Source: Flavobacteriales bacterium (GTDB taxonomy: Bacteria; Bacteroidota; Bacteroidia; Flavobacteriales_D; Cryomorphaceae). From it: a stretch of 33,969 nt of DNA. The notes beneath the pieces were generated by a model. The model searched no databases and was not told where the DNA came from. It saw only the letters and a list, made by a program, of their open reading frames with translations. The stretch is from positions 83,337 through 117,305 of the forward strand of contig JAKVAV010000011.1 in the NCBI GenBank assembly GCA_022448105.1, read 5' to 3'. The position numbers and the translations under genes were made by a program. Every line of letters starts with the position of its first letter. Within the stretch, counting starts at the first letter, position 1. Below, one piece after another: positions 7,513 to 15,364 of the stretch.

Positions 7513-10500
7513 GTTTTCCGGCCACAACACATGGGATTTTGAATGTCTCAGTATCGCCATCTGGACTAAAGATCTCGACCAATACAATATGGGGACCGAT
7601 TCTTGCTTTTGAGCGGTCATCTGTCGTTCCATCCCATGCAATGGTTCCATCCGTGCCTAGAAGGAGGTTATTCGTTAAACCGCGAATCACTCTTCCTCTG
7701 CGGTCAAAAATTCGGATTGTAGCCAAATAGTCTGGTCTATCCAGGGCATAATTGATCAAGAGAACATCTTCGAATCCATCGTTATCTGGAGAGAAGACCT
7801 CATCCTGTAATTCAAATTTTGCGTTTGCTCTCCCTTCTGGCAAAAATTGGGAATTGACATAACCAGGAGTTGCAAAGCCTACTTTTTCTGATGCTGATGA
7901 CCAATTACCTTCTTCATTTGTGGGTCTTGTGTAGCTAAGCCTCTCTAAACTCACTCCGTCGACTGAGCTCAAAAGAGGGAAATGATATTCCTCAAGGTAA
8001 TCAAAGCGATCAACTGCTTGGTCAAAACGATCTGCTAGAATCACTGTTCCATCTCCATTATTGTAAGAAGGAAGAGATTCCATCTCCAAGAAATTTTCAG
8101 GGAACGCTGCCGACAGTGGATATTCTTGGGTTGTGGCTACTACATCGTCAGTAAGAGCGAGGTGCTGACCTGGATAAATAATGATAGGGTCCTTTGAAAT
8201 AATTCTGGAAGTCATGTCTCCGTTCTGTAAGCGCCAATTCTGCAAACCAATATTCTTATCTGAAGTATTGTAAATCTCCACGTAATCGCGTCCGCTGGTG
8301 CGCGGATTAAAGAGCACTTCATTGATTAGCAGGTCTCCGTCTTCCGCTTCTTGCTGAAGGGCGAATGGAAACGAGTCTGACTGCTCAAGAAGATTACCCG
8401 AGCAGTCGGAGATCCCAGAAATGGTTAGCGTATACCTAACTCCCTCTACCAGCCCATCGGGTACTTCAATAAATATTGAATTGTAATCAGGCGGAGAATT
8501 TAGGATGGCTCCTGTTACCAAATCTGGACTTACTGAAATATCTGTTGTGAAGATCGAAAGGCTGTCTAAAACTTCATTCAACCTCACTTCAATGAGGTTT
8601 TCACTCTGCGCGAAAACAGCTTTAATCTTTGGCTCTATCTCATCTGGAGATTGATCAAATACACTATTCTGCTGTCCGGGAGTTCCCCCGATTTCTGAGT
8701 TAGACGCATCCCAATTATCGGCCCCTCGGCAAGGCTCGGAAAGGTTGATTCTCTCCAAGCTAAAACCTCCATCTTCTTTTTGAGTATCGTTGTACCAATC
8801 AACTGAATAATTGACTTGATCAATTAGAACTCCATTAGGATTTTGAAAAACCAGTTCCTTTCCAGAATTAGTAAAAAAGGAGGTGCTAAAGTTTTCTAGA
8901 AATCTAGCGTTAGGCAATCCTAGAAAGAGGATTTGGTTGCTGATAGAGGTGAAGAATGCGTACTCCCCTTCTGAAAGGACAAAAGATTCTTCAAATATAT
9001 ACCCAGAAAAATTACAATCCTTCAGTTCGATTGCTGCATCTGAATTGTTGTAGAGCTCGAAATACTCGGCCTCAGGCAATCCAGCGCTTGGTGCAGGATC
9101 AACCATGAGCTCGGAAATCAGAATCTCATTTTCAACGGGAGACCGACCCACCAAAATTTCAAGCTCAATTAAGTTGGCATTGTTACCGGAACAATCAAGA
9201 ATTCCCGAAAGACTCAAATTGTAAGTTACACCTATCTCAAGGGATGGAATGAGTTCTATTGAAATTACTTCTGGCCTTACAGGAAATACCGCCGCAACTT
9301 GAAGCTCTGGGTTAAATGTGGGCACAATATTCGCCACACTTGCTTGATCGAGTGGTTCGGAGAACCTTATGGTAATCACATTCCCTTGATCAATGCTCAA
9401 CGAGCGAAACTCCGGAGGCGTTTGATCAGGTGTATCATTGAAAACACTGTTTTGGAAAGCTGGAGTTCCGCCAAGTTGATTGTTTGAGGCGGTCCAGTTA
9501 AACTCTCCGCTGCATGGTAGAAAGGGGTTAATTAACTCGAGCGAAAAACCCCCATCCTCTTTTTCAGGATCATTGTACCAGTCGTCGCTGTATTCAACAA
9601 AATCTAGCTCTAGTTCATCAGGATTAGTCAAGACAAGTTCTCGTCCTCCATTGGTCAGAAAGGAGGTGCTCATATCCAAAAAGCGAACACCCGAAAAACC
9701 AGTGAAAAGGTCAGTATTCTCATCTGAGGTGAAAATGAGGTATTGTCCAGGACTCATGATCACTGATTGATCAACCTCGATCCCAGAAATTTCGCACCCC
9801 TGCAATTCAATGGTCTTTTCTGATTTATTGAAAAGTTCAAAGTATTCCGCCTCTGGATAGCCCACTGCTGGTATTGGATCGGCCATTAACTCTGTAATCA
9901 TTAAGTCTCCGGGCTCCGGCCGATCACCGATCAAAATATCAATTGTCTCTATGCCAGATTGATTTCCTTCACAATCAGTCAATGCTTCTACAGAAAGCGT
10001 GTAAAGAATACCTATTTCTAAATCTTCAGCAAAAGTGATCAATACTTGATTTGGTTGAATAAGTGATGATCCTGACACGCTCGCACCCTGATCTATCGAG
10101 AACTGAGCGGTACTTAGGCCATCATTTTGAATTGGTTCTGAAAGATTGAGTAACATTTCAGAATTGGTTTGGAGATCAGAAGAAGTGATAGAGGGAGGTG
10201 TAAGATCGGGCGATTCATCAAAAACACTGTTTTGCATTCCGGGAGTACCTCCAGAGGGATCATTAGAGGCAATCCAGTTTTGAGAGCCACTACAAGAAAG
10301 CGTCGGGTTGATTTTCTCGAGGGTAAAACCCCCATCGTCTTTCTCGGGATCTTGATACCACGAGCCGGTGTATGAAACAATATCCAAAACCTCACCGTCG
10401 GCATCGAGCAGAGTCAAACTATCTCCAGAATTGGATAATGCTGTGAAAGAAGGAATGCCTAGAACCATTCCAAATGCTGCGAATAAATCAACATCCGCCG

Positions 10501-11677
10501 CGTCACAAAGAATTAAGTATTCATTTGGTGGAAGCGCAACAGATGTCAACCCTCTCTCGGTAGTGGAATTCACCAAAGTCCAACCTTCTAAATCAAAGAA
10601 CAGCTCACTTCTATTGTATAATTCAATGAACTCTTTTTCTGGAAGACCAACACTTGGATTTGGATCTGGAAACAGCTCGTTGAAAATCACATCCCCCTCG
10701 TCCGGATTATCGGGAATGAAAAAAGTGAAAACTGCGGTTTCGTTCGAGGTGGTGTTCCCCACTAAATCAGCTACTCCAGAAACAGTGATCCCGTAATCCT
10801 GACCGTTCGACAAAGGTGTGCTCAGCGTCAAACTAACTTCATTTGGATTTACCGAATTTAAAACCGCTACAGCTGGGATACCCACTCCTCCATCGATGAA
10901 ATAATTGGAATTTGGGGTGGCCGTAGATTCGTCGAGCGGTTCAGAAAATTCCAATAAAACCTCCGTAGAAGAAACCGCGGTGGCAGAGAGCAGATCGGGA
11001 GGTGTTTCATCAACCGGAATGAGATCCACAACGAAGTCATCGAAAAAATGATTGTTAACCGGTGATGCCGCGCTTGATTGTTGAATTCTGATTCCGAAAT
11101 GAGTCGTCGTGGTGATATCGTTATCAATAATACTTCCAGCAGAAGTAAAATTTCCGGTATCGTCCTCGTCAATGTCCAGAGACCACTCTCCTGCCGAGGT
11201 TCTGGTCATCCTCACACGAAATATATTGTTGGTAGAACCAAGCTGCCCATCGGGGCCATCAATCAAAATGATTTCAGATCCTGAGAGTAGTTTGTAAAAC
11301 GAAATCTCATCCTCAGTTTCTCCAAACCGAATGAAGTATCCATTTTGAGCTGCAGATAAGTCTGGATTCTCCGACATTAAATATACATCTGCATAATTGG
11401 CTCCAGATGTCGCAAAATTAAGATTGATCCAAAACTCCCACTGCACATCATTAAGAAGTGTATTTGGGGTAGACAAATGATAATTGATCGCGTCGTCTCC
11501 TGGGTCAATGTTGCTTCTCAACACTTCTGATTCTACTACAAAAAAGGAGTCATCACCAGTCCAAACGGTGCCGGATGTGAAATCACCATCAGAGAAATCA
11601 TCGCTTACCTGTGCGGATGTGACCCCATGAGCGAACATGAAGATTGCGAAAAAAACATACAATTGAAGAGATCTCAT
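7502..11677 (-). CDS. Giant secreted protein with four lamin-tail domains and Ig-like domains
   Basis: The protein has 1391 residues. A signal peptide spans about residues 1-22 (LYVFFAIFMFAHGVTSA-Q). Next comes a concanavalin-like beta domain (about 25-218) and an Ig-like SbsA-type domain (about 224-320). Four lamin-tail domains begin at about 327, 590, 850 and 1113, each opening with a variant of ISELMxDPxPSxGLPEAEYFELYN. Further Ig-like domains separate them (about 491-585, 752-845, 1015-1105). The C-terminus (about 1287-1391) starts with VFSPDNDGFEDVLLI and contains IFDRRGRVIRG and WDG, a FlgD/CHU_C-like Ig fold. That may be a T9SS signal of the less common type, because the usual type A tail is absent. 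Extracellular lamin-tail proteins are common in Bacteroidota; their role is unknown, probably structural or binding. It is a single gene, divergent from asd. Confidence 0.88.
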   Translation of the reverse strand: MRSLQLYVFFAIFMFAHGVTSAQVSDDFSDGDFTSGTVWTGDDSFFVVESEVLRSNIDPGDDAINYHLSTPNTLLNDVQWEFWINLNFATSGANYADVYLMSENPDLSAAQNGYFIRFGETEDEISFYKLLSGSEIILIDGPDGQLGSTNNIFRVRMTRTSAGEWSLDIDEDDTGNFTSAGSIIDNDITTTTHFGIRIQQSSAASPVNNHFFDDFVVDLIPVDETPPDLLSATAVSSTEVLLEFSEPLDESTATPNSNYFIDGGVGIPAVAVLNSVNPNEVSLTLSTPLSNGQDYGITVSGVADLVGNTTSNETAVFTFFIPDNPDEGDVIFNELFPDPNPSVGLPEKEFIELYNRSELFFDLEGWTLVNSTTERGLTSVALPPNEYLILCDAADVDLFAAFGMVLGIPSFTALSNSGDSLTLLDADGEVLDIVSYTGSWYQDPEKDDGGFTLEKINPTLSCSGSQNWIASNDPSGGTPGMQNSVFDESPDLTPPSITSSDLQTNSEMLLNLSEPIQNDGLSTAQFSIDQGASVSGSSLIQPNQVLITFAEDLEIGILYTLSVEALTDCEGNQSGIETIDILIGDRPEPGDLMITELMADPIPAVGYPEAEYFELFNKSEKTIELQGCEISGIEVDQSVIMSPGQYLIFTSDENTDLFTGFSGVRFLDMSTSFLTNGGRELVLTNPDELELDFVEYSDDWYNDPEKEDGGFSLELINPFLPCSGEFNWTASNNQLGGTPAFQNSVFNDTPDQTPPEFRSLSIDQGNVITIRFSEPLDQASVANIVPTFNPELQVAAVFPVRPEVISIELIPSLEIGVTYNLSLSGILDCSGNNANLIELEILVGRSPVENEILISELMVDPAPSAGLPEAEYFELYNNSDAAIELKDCNFSGYIFEESFVLSEGEYAFFTSISNQILFLGLPNARFLENFSTSFFTNSGKELVFQNPNGVLIDQVNYSVDWYNDTQKEDGGFSLERINLSEPCRGADNWDASNSEIGGTPGQQNSVFDQSPDEIEPKIKAVFAQSENLIEVRLNEVLDSLSIFTTDISVSPDLVTGAILNSPPDYNSIFIEVPDGLVEGVRYTLTISGISDCSGNLLEQSDSFPFALQQEAEDGDLLINEVLFNPRTSGRDYVEIYNTSDKNIGLQNWRLQNGDMTSRIISKDPIIIYPGQHLALTDDVVATTQEYPLSAAFPENFLEMESLPSYNNGDGTVILADRFDQAVDRFDYLEEYHFPLLSSVDGVSLERLSYTRPTNEEGNWSSASEKVGFATPGYVNSQFLPEGRANAKFELQDEVFSPDNDGFEDVLLINYALDRPDYLATIRIFDRRGRVIRGLTNNLLLGTDGTIAWDGTTDDRSKARIGPHIVLVEIFSPDGDTETFKIPCVVAGKLAN
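7820..10699 (-). repeat. Four tandem lamin-tail/Ig-like units of about 260 residues
   Basis: Inside the large secreted protein, units begin at residues about 327, 590, 850 and 1113, a spacing of 263, 260 and 263 residues (about 785 bases). Each unit opens with a lamin-tail domain and carries markers near its middle such as SWYQDPEKDDGGFTLE, DWYNDPEKEDGGFSLE and DWYNDTQKEDGGFSLE. The first three close with NSVFDxSPD followed by an Ig-like domain. The fourth is the most diverged and leads into the C-terminal domain instead. Confidence 0.85.
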
Positions 11678-11710
11678 TGGCGTCGCGTGCTGCTAAATAT
11701 AGTACTTTTG
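11677..11710 (+). promoter_or_regulatory. Bacteroidota-type promoter for asd
   Basis: TTG at 11677-11679, a 23-base spacer, then TACTTTTG at 11703-11710 (exact TAnnTTTG). The leader to the ATG at 11744 would be about 27 bases. No Shine-Dalgarno sequence is visible in it. Confidence 0.5.
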
Positions 11711-11743
11711 AGTCGTGTGTGCAGTTAACCTAAACTCAATAAA

Positions 11744-12733
11744 ATGAAAGTAGCCGTTGTGGGTGCAACAGGAATGGTGGGGCGAGTAATTCTCCAGGTT
11801 TTGGCCGAAAGAAACTTTCCTGTCACTGACCTAATCCCTGTGGCTTCAGCACGAAGTGTTGGGCAGAAGATTTCCTACATGGGAAATGAATATGCGGTTT
11901 GTTCTATGGAAGATGCAATTGGCCGCAGCCCTGATATCGCGCTATTTTCTGCAGGTGGAGGAACTAGCCTCGAATTTGCACCAAAGTTTGCAGAGGTTGG
12001 TTGCACCGTGATAGACAATTCCTCAGCTTGGCGGATGTCGCCAGACCACAAGTTGGTGGTACCTGAGATTAATGGAGACTCATTAACACCGGAAGATAAG
12101 ATCATCGCTAACCCGAACTGCTCCACTATTCAGCTAGTGATGGCGCTGTCTCCCTTGCACAAAGCCTACGGCATAAAACGAGTTGTGGTATCCACATACC
12201 AGTCAATAACCGGAACGGGGAAAGCCGCTGTAGAGCAGCTAGAAAATGAGCGTTCTGGAAGAACTGCAGAGATGGTTTACCCTTACCCCATCGATCAGAA
12301 CTGCCTGCCGCATTGCGACATCTTTGAAGTGGAAGGCTACACCAAAGAGGAAATGAAACTGACTCGTGAAACGAAGAAAATCCTGAACGATAACGCAGTA
12401 GAAGTTACCGCTACAGCTGTGCGTGTGCCGGTAGTTGGTGGTCATTCTGAATCAGTCAATATCAGTTTTGAAAGGGATTTTGACCTTGCCGATGTGCGGA
12501 AACTTCTTCACGAAACGGATGGAATCAAGCTGCAGGACAATCCGGAAATGAACCAATATCCGATGCCCATATACGCCGAGGGTAAGGATGATGTTTTCGT
12601 TGGAAGAATTAGAAGAGATTTCTCATTTCCTAATAGCTTGAACATGTGGATCGTCTCCGATAATCTCCGCAAAGGTGCGGCGACGAACGCCGTTCAGATT
12701 GCTGAAAAGCTTACCAAAGAACTAGTTCACTAG
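11744..12733 (+). CDS. asd: Aspartate-semialdehyde dehydrogenase
   Basis: The enzyme converts 4-phospho-aspartate to aspartate-4-semialdehyde with NADPH, the branch step to lysine, diaminopimelate, methionine and threonine. The 329-residue length is normal. The N-terminal Rossmann motif is VAVVGATGMVGR (residues 3-14). The catalytic cysteine is C126 in IANPNCSTIQ, and the general base is H234 in VVGGHSESVNI. SARSVGQKI (about 35-43) binds the NADP phosphate, and the substrate-binding segment TYQSITGTGKAAVEQLE is intact. The ATG at 11744 directly precedes the Rossmann motif. The gene has its own promoter and its stop shares the bases CTAG with the stop of the convergent PadR-linked membrane gene. 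No other lysine/threonine pathway gene is nearby. Confidence 0.97.
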   Translation: MKVAVVGATGMVGRVILQVLAERNFPVTDLIPVASARSVGQKISYMGNEYAVCSMEDAIGRSPDIALFSAGGGTSLEFAPKFAEVGCTVIDNSSAWRMSPDHKLVVPEINGDSLTPEDKIIANPNCSTIQLVMALSPLHKAYGIKRVVVSTYQSITGTGKAAVEQLENERSGRTAEMVYPYPIDQNCLPHCDIFEVEGYTKEEMKLTRETKKILNDNAVEVTATAVRVPVVGGHSESVNISFERDFDLADVRKLLHETDGIKLQDNPEMNQYPMPIYAEGKDDVFVGRIRRDFSFPNSLNMWIVSDNLRKGAATNAVQIAEKLTKELVH

Positions 12734-13410
12734 GAAGCGGCTTCACCTTCGTGTTTTTTCTTGTAGACCATTGCTCTTTGATACAAGCAATGGTGAACGT
12801 AGGCGAGGTGCATAATTACCAAGTAATAGAACATTTGTGCAAATATCCCTGCTTCTGCGGAAACCATTGGCTCAAAGATATCTAAGGTTCCAGACCAAGA
12901 AGGCATAACCATCGTGTAGAAAATCATCGCACTTACCTGAAAGGTATAACTCACGTCTACCATTTTGTATTTCTTAAATACTCTGAAGCTGGCCACAGCA
13001 ATGAACAAGGTCTGAAAAATTAGCGCAAAATGAAGGGTGATTATGCCAATTCTCGCAGTATCAGACTGACTTGTGAGTAAAAAGTATAACAGAGCTATAG
13101 CGAGAATCACAAATACCAAGCGAAAAGAAGAATAAAGCTCCGCTAAGCTGCCTCGAACAAACTTGAATAACGACTTCTCAGAATACTTCCAATGGGCATG
13201 CTGAAGCCTACGAAGCTTCAACCACGAATTTTGCGAAACAAAATCCTGAAACACTTTATCAAATGAGGAGCCCTCTTTGATTCGCTCTTCCATCTCTCCT
13301 GCGTAGTGATCTGTCAATTCCTCCAAAAGATCAGTACTCTCAATGCCGTACTTTTTCAACATGGTCTGGATTTGCTCTAGCTGTACTTCATTTAGGTATT
13401 CACTCTTCAT
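12730..13410 (-). CDS. PadR-associated membrane protein with four transmembrane helices
   Basis: The protein has 226 residues. The N-terminal soluble part (about 1-70) is helical and acidic, with LLEELTDHYAGEMEERIKEG (about 28-47). This resembles the helical domain (DUF1700/HAAS type) found at the N-terminus of membrane proteins encoded next to PadR repressors. Four hydrophobic segments follow at about 97-114, 122-142, 152-170 and 186-206. The C-terminus is basic and cytoplasmic (YKKKHEGEAAS). It lies 21 bases downstream of the padR-like gene on the same strand and is almost certainly co-transcribed. The usual idea for such pairs is that PadR controls an envelope or signalling module; that role is inference here. 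Its last codon overlaps the stop of asd by four bases. The exact function is unknown. Confidence 0.75.
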   Translation of the reverse strand: MKSEYLNEVQLEQIQTMLKKYGIESTDLLEELTDHYAGEMEERIKEGSSFDKVFQDFVSQNSWLKLRRLQHAHWKYSEKSLFKFVRGSLAELYSSFRLVFVILAIALLYFLLTSQSDTARIGIITLHFALIFQTLFIAVASFRVFKKYKMVDVSYTFQVSAMIFYTMVMPSWSGTLDIFEPMVSAEAGIFAQMFYYLVIMHLAYVHHCLYQRAMVYKKKHEGEAAS

Positions 13411-13431
13411 AATGTATTTGTCTGATTCCCC

Positions 13432-13770
13432 TTAGCCATTTCCCAAATTCGGTTTTAGAAACATCTGGAGATTCCTCACGTACTCCGTTAATTCTTCAAT
13501 TCTGTCCTTCGCTTCTCTTCCACCAGACTCGGTCAAGCGATAATACTTTCGAGCTCTTTTTCCGATCATCTCGATTTCGGCCTCCACCAATCCCTGCGCC
13601 TCTAGCTTATGCAAAGCGGGATATAAGGATCCTTCTGTAATGTCCAAATCTCCATTAGTCATTGCTTTTGCCTTTTTCGAAAGTTCATAACCGTACATCC
13701 TTCCCTCTTCTGAAAGCAGTTTTAACAGTACTGATTGTAAGGTGCCTTTGTAGAGATGATTCTTACTCAT
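13432..13770 (-). CDS. PadR family transcriptional regulator
   Basis: The 112-residue protein is a winged-helix repressor of the PadR type. It opens with KGTLQSVLLKLLSEEGRMYGYELSKKA, followed by the recognition region ITEGSLYPALHKLEAQGLVEAE and the wing RARKYYRLTESG, all standard for the family. A C-terminal helix for dimerisation follows (about 75-112). The start is the ATG at 13770; a longer frame from a TTG at 13797 would add nine non-conserved residues and would put the -7 box inside the coding sequence. A 25-base inverted repeat overlapping its -7 box lies just upstream, so autorepression is likely. It heads a two-gene operon with a four-helix membrane protein. The inducing ligand is unknown. 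Confidence 0.92.
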   Translation of the reverse strand: MSKNHLYKGTLQSVLLKLLSEEGRMYGYELSKKAKAMTNGDLDITEGSLYPALHKLEAQGLVEAEIEMIGKRARKYYRLTESGGREAKDRIEELTEYVRNLQMFLKPNLGNG

Positions 13771-13794
13771 AAAATTTAGGTTGGGTCCCGACGT

Positions 13795-13822
13795 CAAATA
13801 TACATAGCTTTCTTATGCATAT
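13795..13822 (-). promoter_or_regulatory. padR promoter -7 box overlapped by a candidate PadR operator
   Basis: On the minus strand TATATTTG (13802-13795) matches TAnnTTTG exactly and ends 24 bases before the padR ATG. The inverted repeat ATATACATA (13798-13806), 7-base spacer, TATGCATAT (13814-13822) has 8 of 9 matching arm positions and overlaps this box, which fits a repressor blocking its own promoter. It also lies 20 bases before the divergent small secreted-protein gene. No TTG is seen at the usual spacing upstream. Confidence 0.5.
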
Positions 13823-13841
13823 GTTAGTTGGGTAAATTATT

Positions 13842-14354
13842 ATGCGGTTTCGTTTCTTTGCAGTCGTGAAACGCAGCACACTTTTTCTTCTTCTATTTCT
13901 CACTTTTGGCCTTGCCAAGGAAAGCGCAGCTCAAACCAGAGTTTTCTCTGGAAACGCGCATTATATTACTGATCAAGTGCTACACTTTGCGAATAATCGC
14001 ATATTTCCCGGTTATAGCTTCGACTTTAATGAAGTGCTCTACACGGTAATTGGAAACGAGATTATGCTTGGCGGATCGGGATCTGAATTTGACCTCGTCT
14101 ACACTTACAGAGAAGGAAGGATATATACTGGAAACGCCATGTACTCAGGGCAAATAGTTTACACGCTTGGCAAAAATGGGAAAGTCTACAAAGGTGATTC
14201 CAACTTTGAGTTGGATGTGCTTTATACCGTGAAAGACGCAGTGATTTATGCTGGAAGCGGTGCTTTTGCTGGAGATGCCATCTATTTTATCGAAGGGCGC
14301 TACAGCCCTGCAGATCTATTCGGCATTTTGCTCAGCCTTGACCTTATCGAGTGA
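13842..14354 (+). CDS. Small secreted beta-repeat protein
   Basis: The protein has 170 residues and is not assignable to a known function. A signal peptide is clear (about residues 1-30, with STLFLLLFLTFGLAKESAAQ). The mature part is about six imperfect repeats of 19-22 residues, each with a pattern like GxxxFxxDVLYTVxxxxIYxG. Examples are EFDLVYTYREGRIYTG, MYSGQIVYTLGKNGKVYKG and NFELDVLYTVKDAVIYAG. This resembles the four-fold beta-flower type of repeat known from small Bacteroidota proteins, but the match is a pattern impression only. The gene is divergent from padR, with the operator-like inverted repeat between the two, so PadR could control it as well. The last 39 bases overlap the end of lspA on the other strand. 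Confidence 0.75.
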   Translation: MRFRFFAVVKRSTLFLLLFLTFGLAKESAAQTRVFSGNAHYITDQVLHFANNRIFPGYSFDFNEVLYTVIGNEIMLGGSGSEFDLVYTYREGRIYTGNAMYSGQIVYTLGKNGKVYKGDSNFELDVLYTVKDAVIYAGSGAFAGDAIYFIEGRYSPADLFGILLSLDLIE

Positions 14355-14960
14355 CTTCTCTTCCTTGAAGTATTTCTTCTGATTGATCAGTATCAAAGCC
14401 ATCCCGATGGTAATGGAAGAATCGGCAATATTGAAGATCGGACGAAAGAACTGTAATCTATCTCCGCCAAGTCCTGGCACCCATTCAGGCCAGTAAGTAT
14501 CGATGATCGGAAAGTAAAGCATATCCACCACCTTACCTTGTAGCAAGCTCGCATAGCCTCCGCTTTCGGGAAACATAGTAGCAAGAACAGGAAGGGGCGG
14601 GCTTTCGCTGAAAATCACTCCGTAAAAAGCGCTATCAATAATGTTTCCCGCAGCACCAGCAAATACTAAAGCCACAGATATGATCAGACCTTTAGGAGCA
14701 TTTTTCTTGATCAGCCCACTCATGTAAATCCAAATAAAAACAATGGCTACGATTCGAAAAAGACTAAGAAGCAGCTTCCCCGTTTGGCCGCCAAACTCGA
14801 GGCCAAAGGCCATTCCAGGATTTTCAATGAAGTGAATAAAAAACCAATCACCAAATACGGTGATACTCTCATCCAAATGCATATTGGTTTTCACCCAAAT
14901 CTTCGAGACTTGGTCGACGACCAAAACGACTAAAATGATAAGAACGGCTTTTCGTCTCAC
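14316..14960 (-). CDS. lspA: Lipoprotein signal peptidase (signal peptidase II)
   Basis: This inner-membrane aspartyl protease cleaves prolipoproteins just before the lipidated cysteine. The 214-residue protein has four membrane segments (about 5-20, 62-82, 92-112, 180-195). The catalytic dyad is D146 (GKVVDMLYFP) and D180 (FNIADSSITIG). Further family motifs are DQVSK (16-20), ENPGMAFG (46-53) and GAAGNIIDS (102-110). It is longer than the proteobacterial enzyme because of a loop between about 115 and 140 and another before the second aspartate, as in other Bacteroidota. The start is a GTG at 14960, since a stop codon lies nine bases upstream in frame and no ATG is available. It is the last gene of the ileS - dksA-like - lspA operon. 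Confidence 0.96.
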   Translation of the reverse strand: MRRKAVLIILVVLVVDQVSKIWVKTNMHLDESITVFGDWFFIHFIENPGMAFGLEFGGQTGKLLLSLFRIVAIVFIWIYMSGLIKKNAPKGLIISVALVFAGAAGNIIDSAFYGVIFSESPPLPVLATMFPESGGYASLLQGKVVDMLYFPIIDTYWPEWVPGLGGDRLQFFRPIFNIADSSITIGMALILINQKKYFKEEKSLDKVKAEQNAE

Positions 14961-14969
14961 GATAGCCTG

Positions 14970-15350
14970 TTATCTGCCCTGATTTAACTTAGCCTCGATG
15001 CTAAGTGTCGCGTGAGGCACAAGCTTGAGTCTTTCCTTATTTATGAGCTTCCCTGTTGCTCGGCAGATACCGTATGTTTTATTCTCGATTCTTCTTAAGG
15101 CATTCTCCAAGTGGCTGATGAACTTCTCTTGTCGAGAAGCCAGTTGAGCCGTCTCTTCTCTTGACATTGTTTCAGAACCATCTTCCATCATTTTGAAAGT
15201 AGAAGCAGTATCATTGGTACTGTTGTCAGCGTATGACAGTGATTGCTTCAATTGCTTTAAGTCTTCTCGCGCATCGGCAAGTTTCTGCTCAATCAACTCT
15301 TTGAATTCAGCTAGCTCAGAATCAGAGTATCTTGTTTTATCTTCTCCCAT
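14970..15350 (-). CDS. TraR/DksA family regulator without a complete zinc site
   Basis: The 126-residue protein resembles DksA/TraR, which bind RNA polymerase in the secondary channel and modulate initiation with ppGpp. Residues about 9-90 form a long coiled coil, with NSTNDTASTF at the tip. The C-terminal globular part is YGICRATGKLINKERLKLVPHATLSIEAK, the expected position of the C4 zinc finger. Only C96 remains; the other three cysteines are replaced by T99, S117 and A120, so no zinc can be bound in the usual way. The rest of the domain is well conserved, which points to a functional zinc-free variant rather than decay; similar forms are common in Bacteroidota. It lies between ileS (14 bases) and lspA (9 bases) on the same strand. 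Confidence 0.88.
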   Translation of the reverse strand: MGEDKTRYSDSELAEFKELIEQKLADAREDLKQLKQSLSYADNSTNDTASTFKMMEDGSETMSREETAQLASRQEKFISHLENALRRIENKTYGICRATGKLINKERLKLVPHATLSIEAKLNQGR

Positions 15351-15364
15351 GGTTGTAGGTATTT

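Noticed and set aside
10368-10796. A 142-codon open frame on the plus strand, and another at 9480-9770
   Set aside because: Both are inside the large lamin-tail protein gene and are low-complexity (serine-rich) antisense frames without domains.
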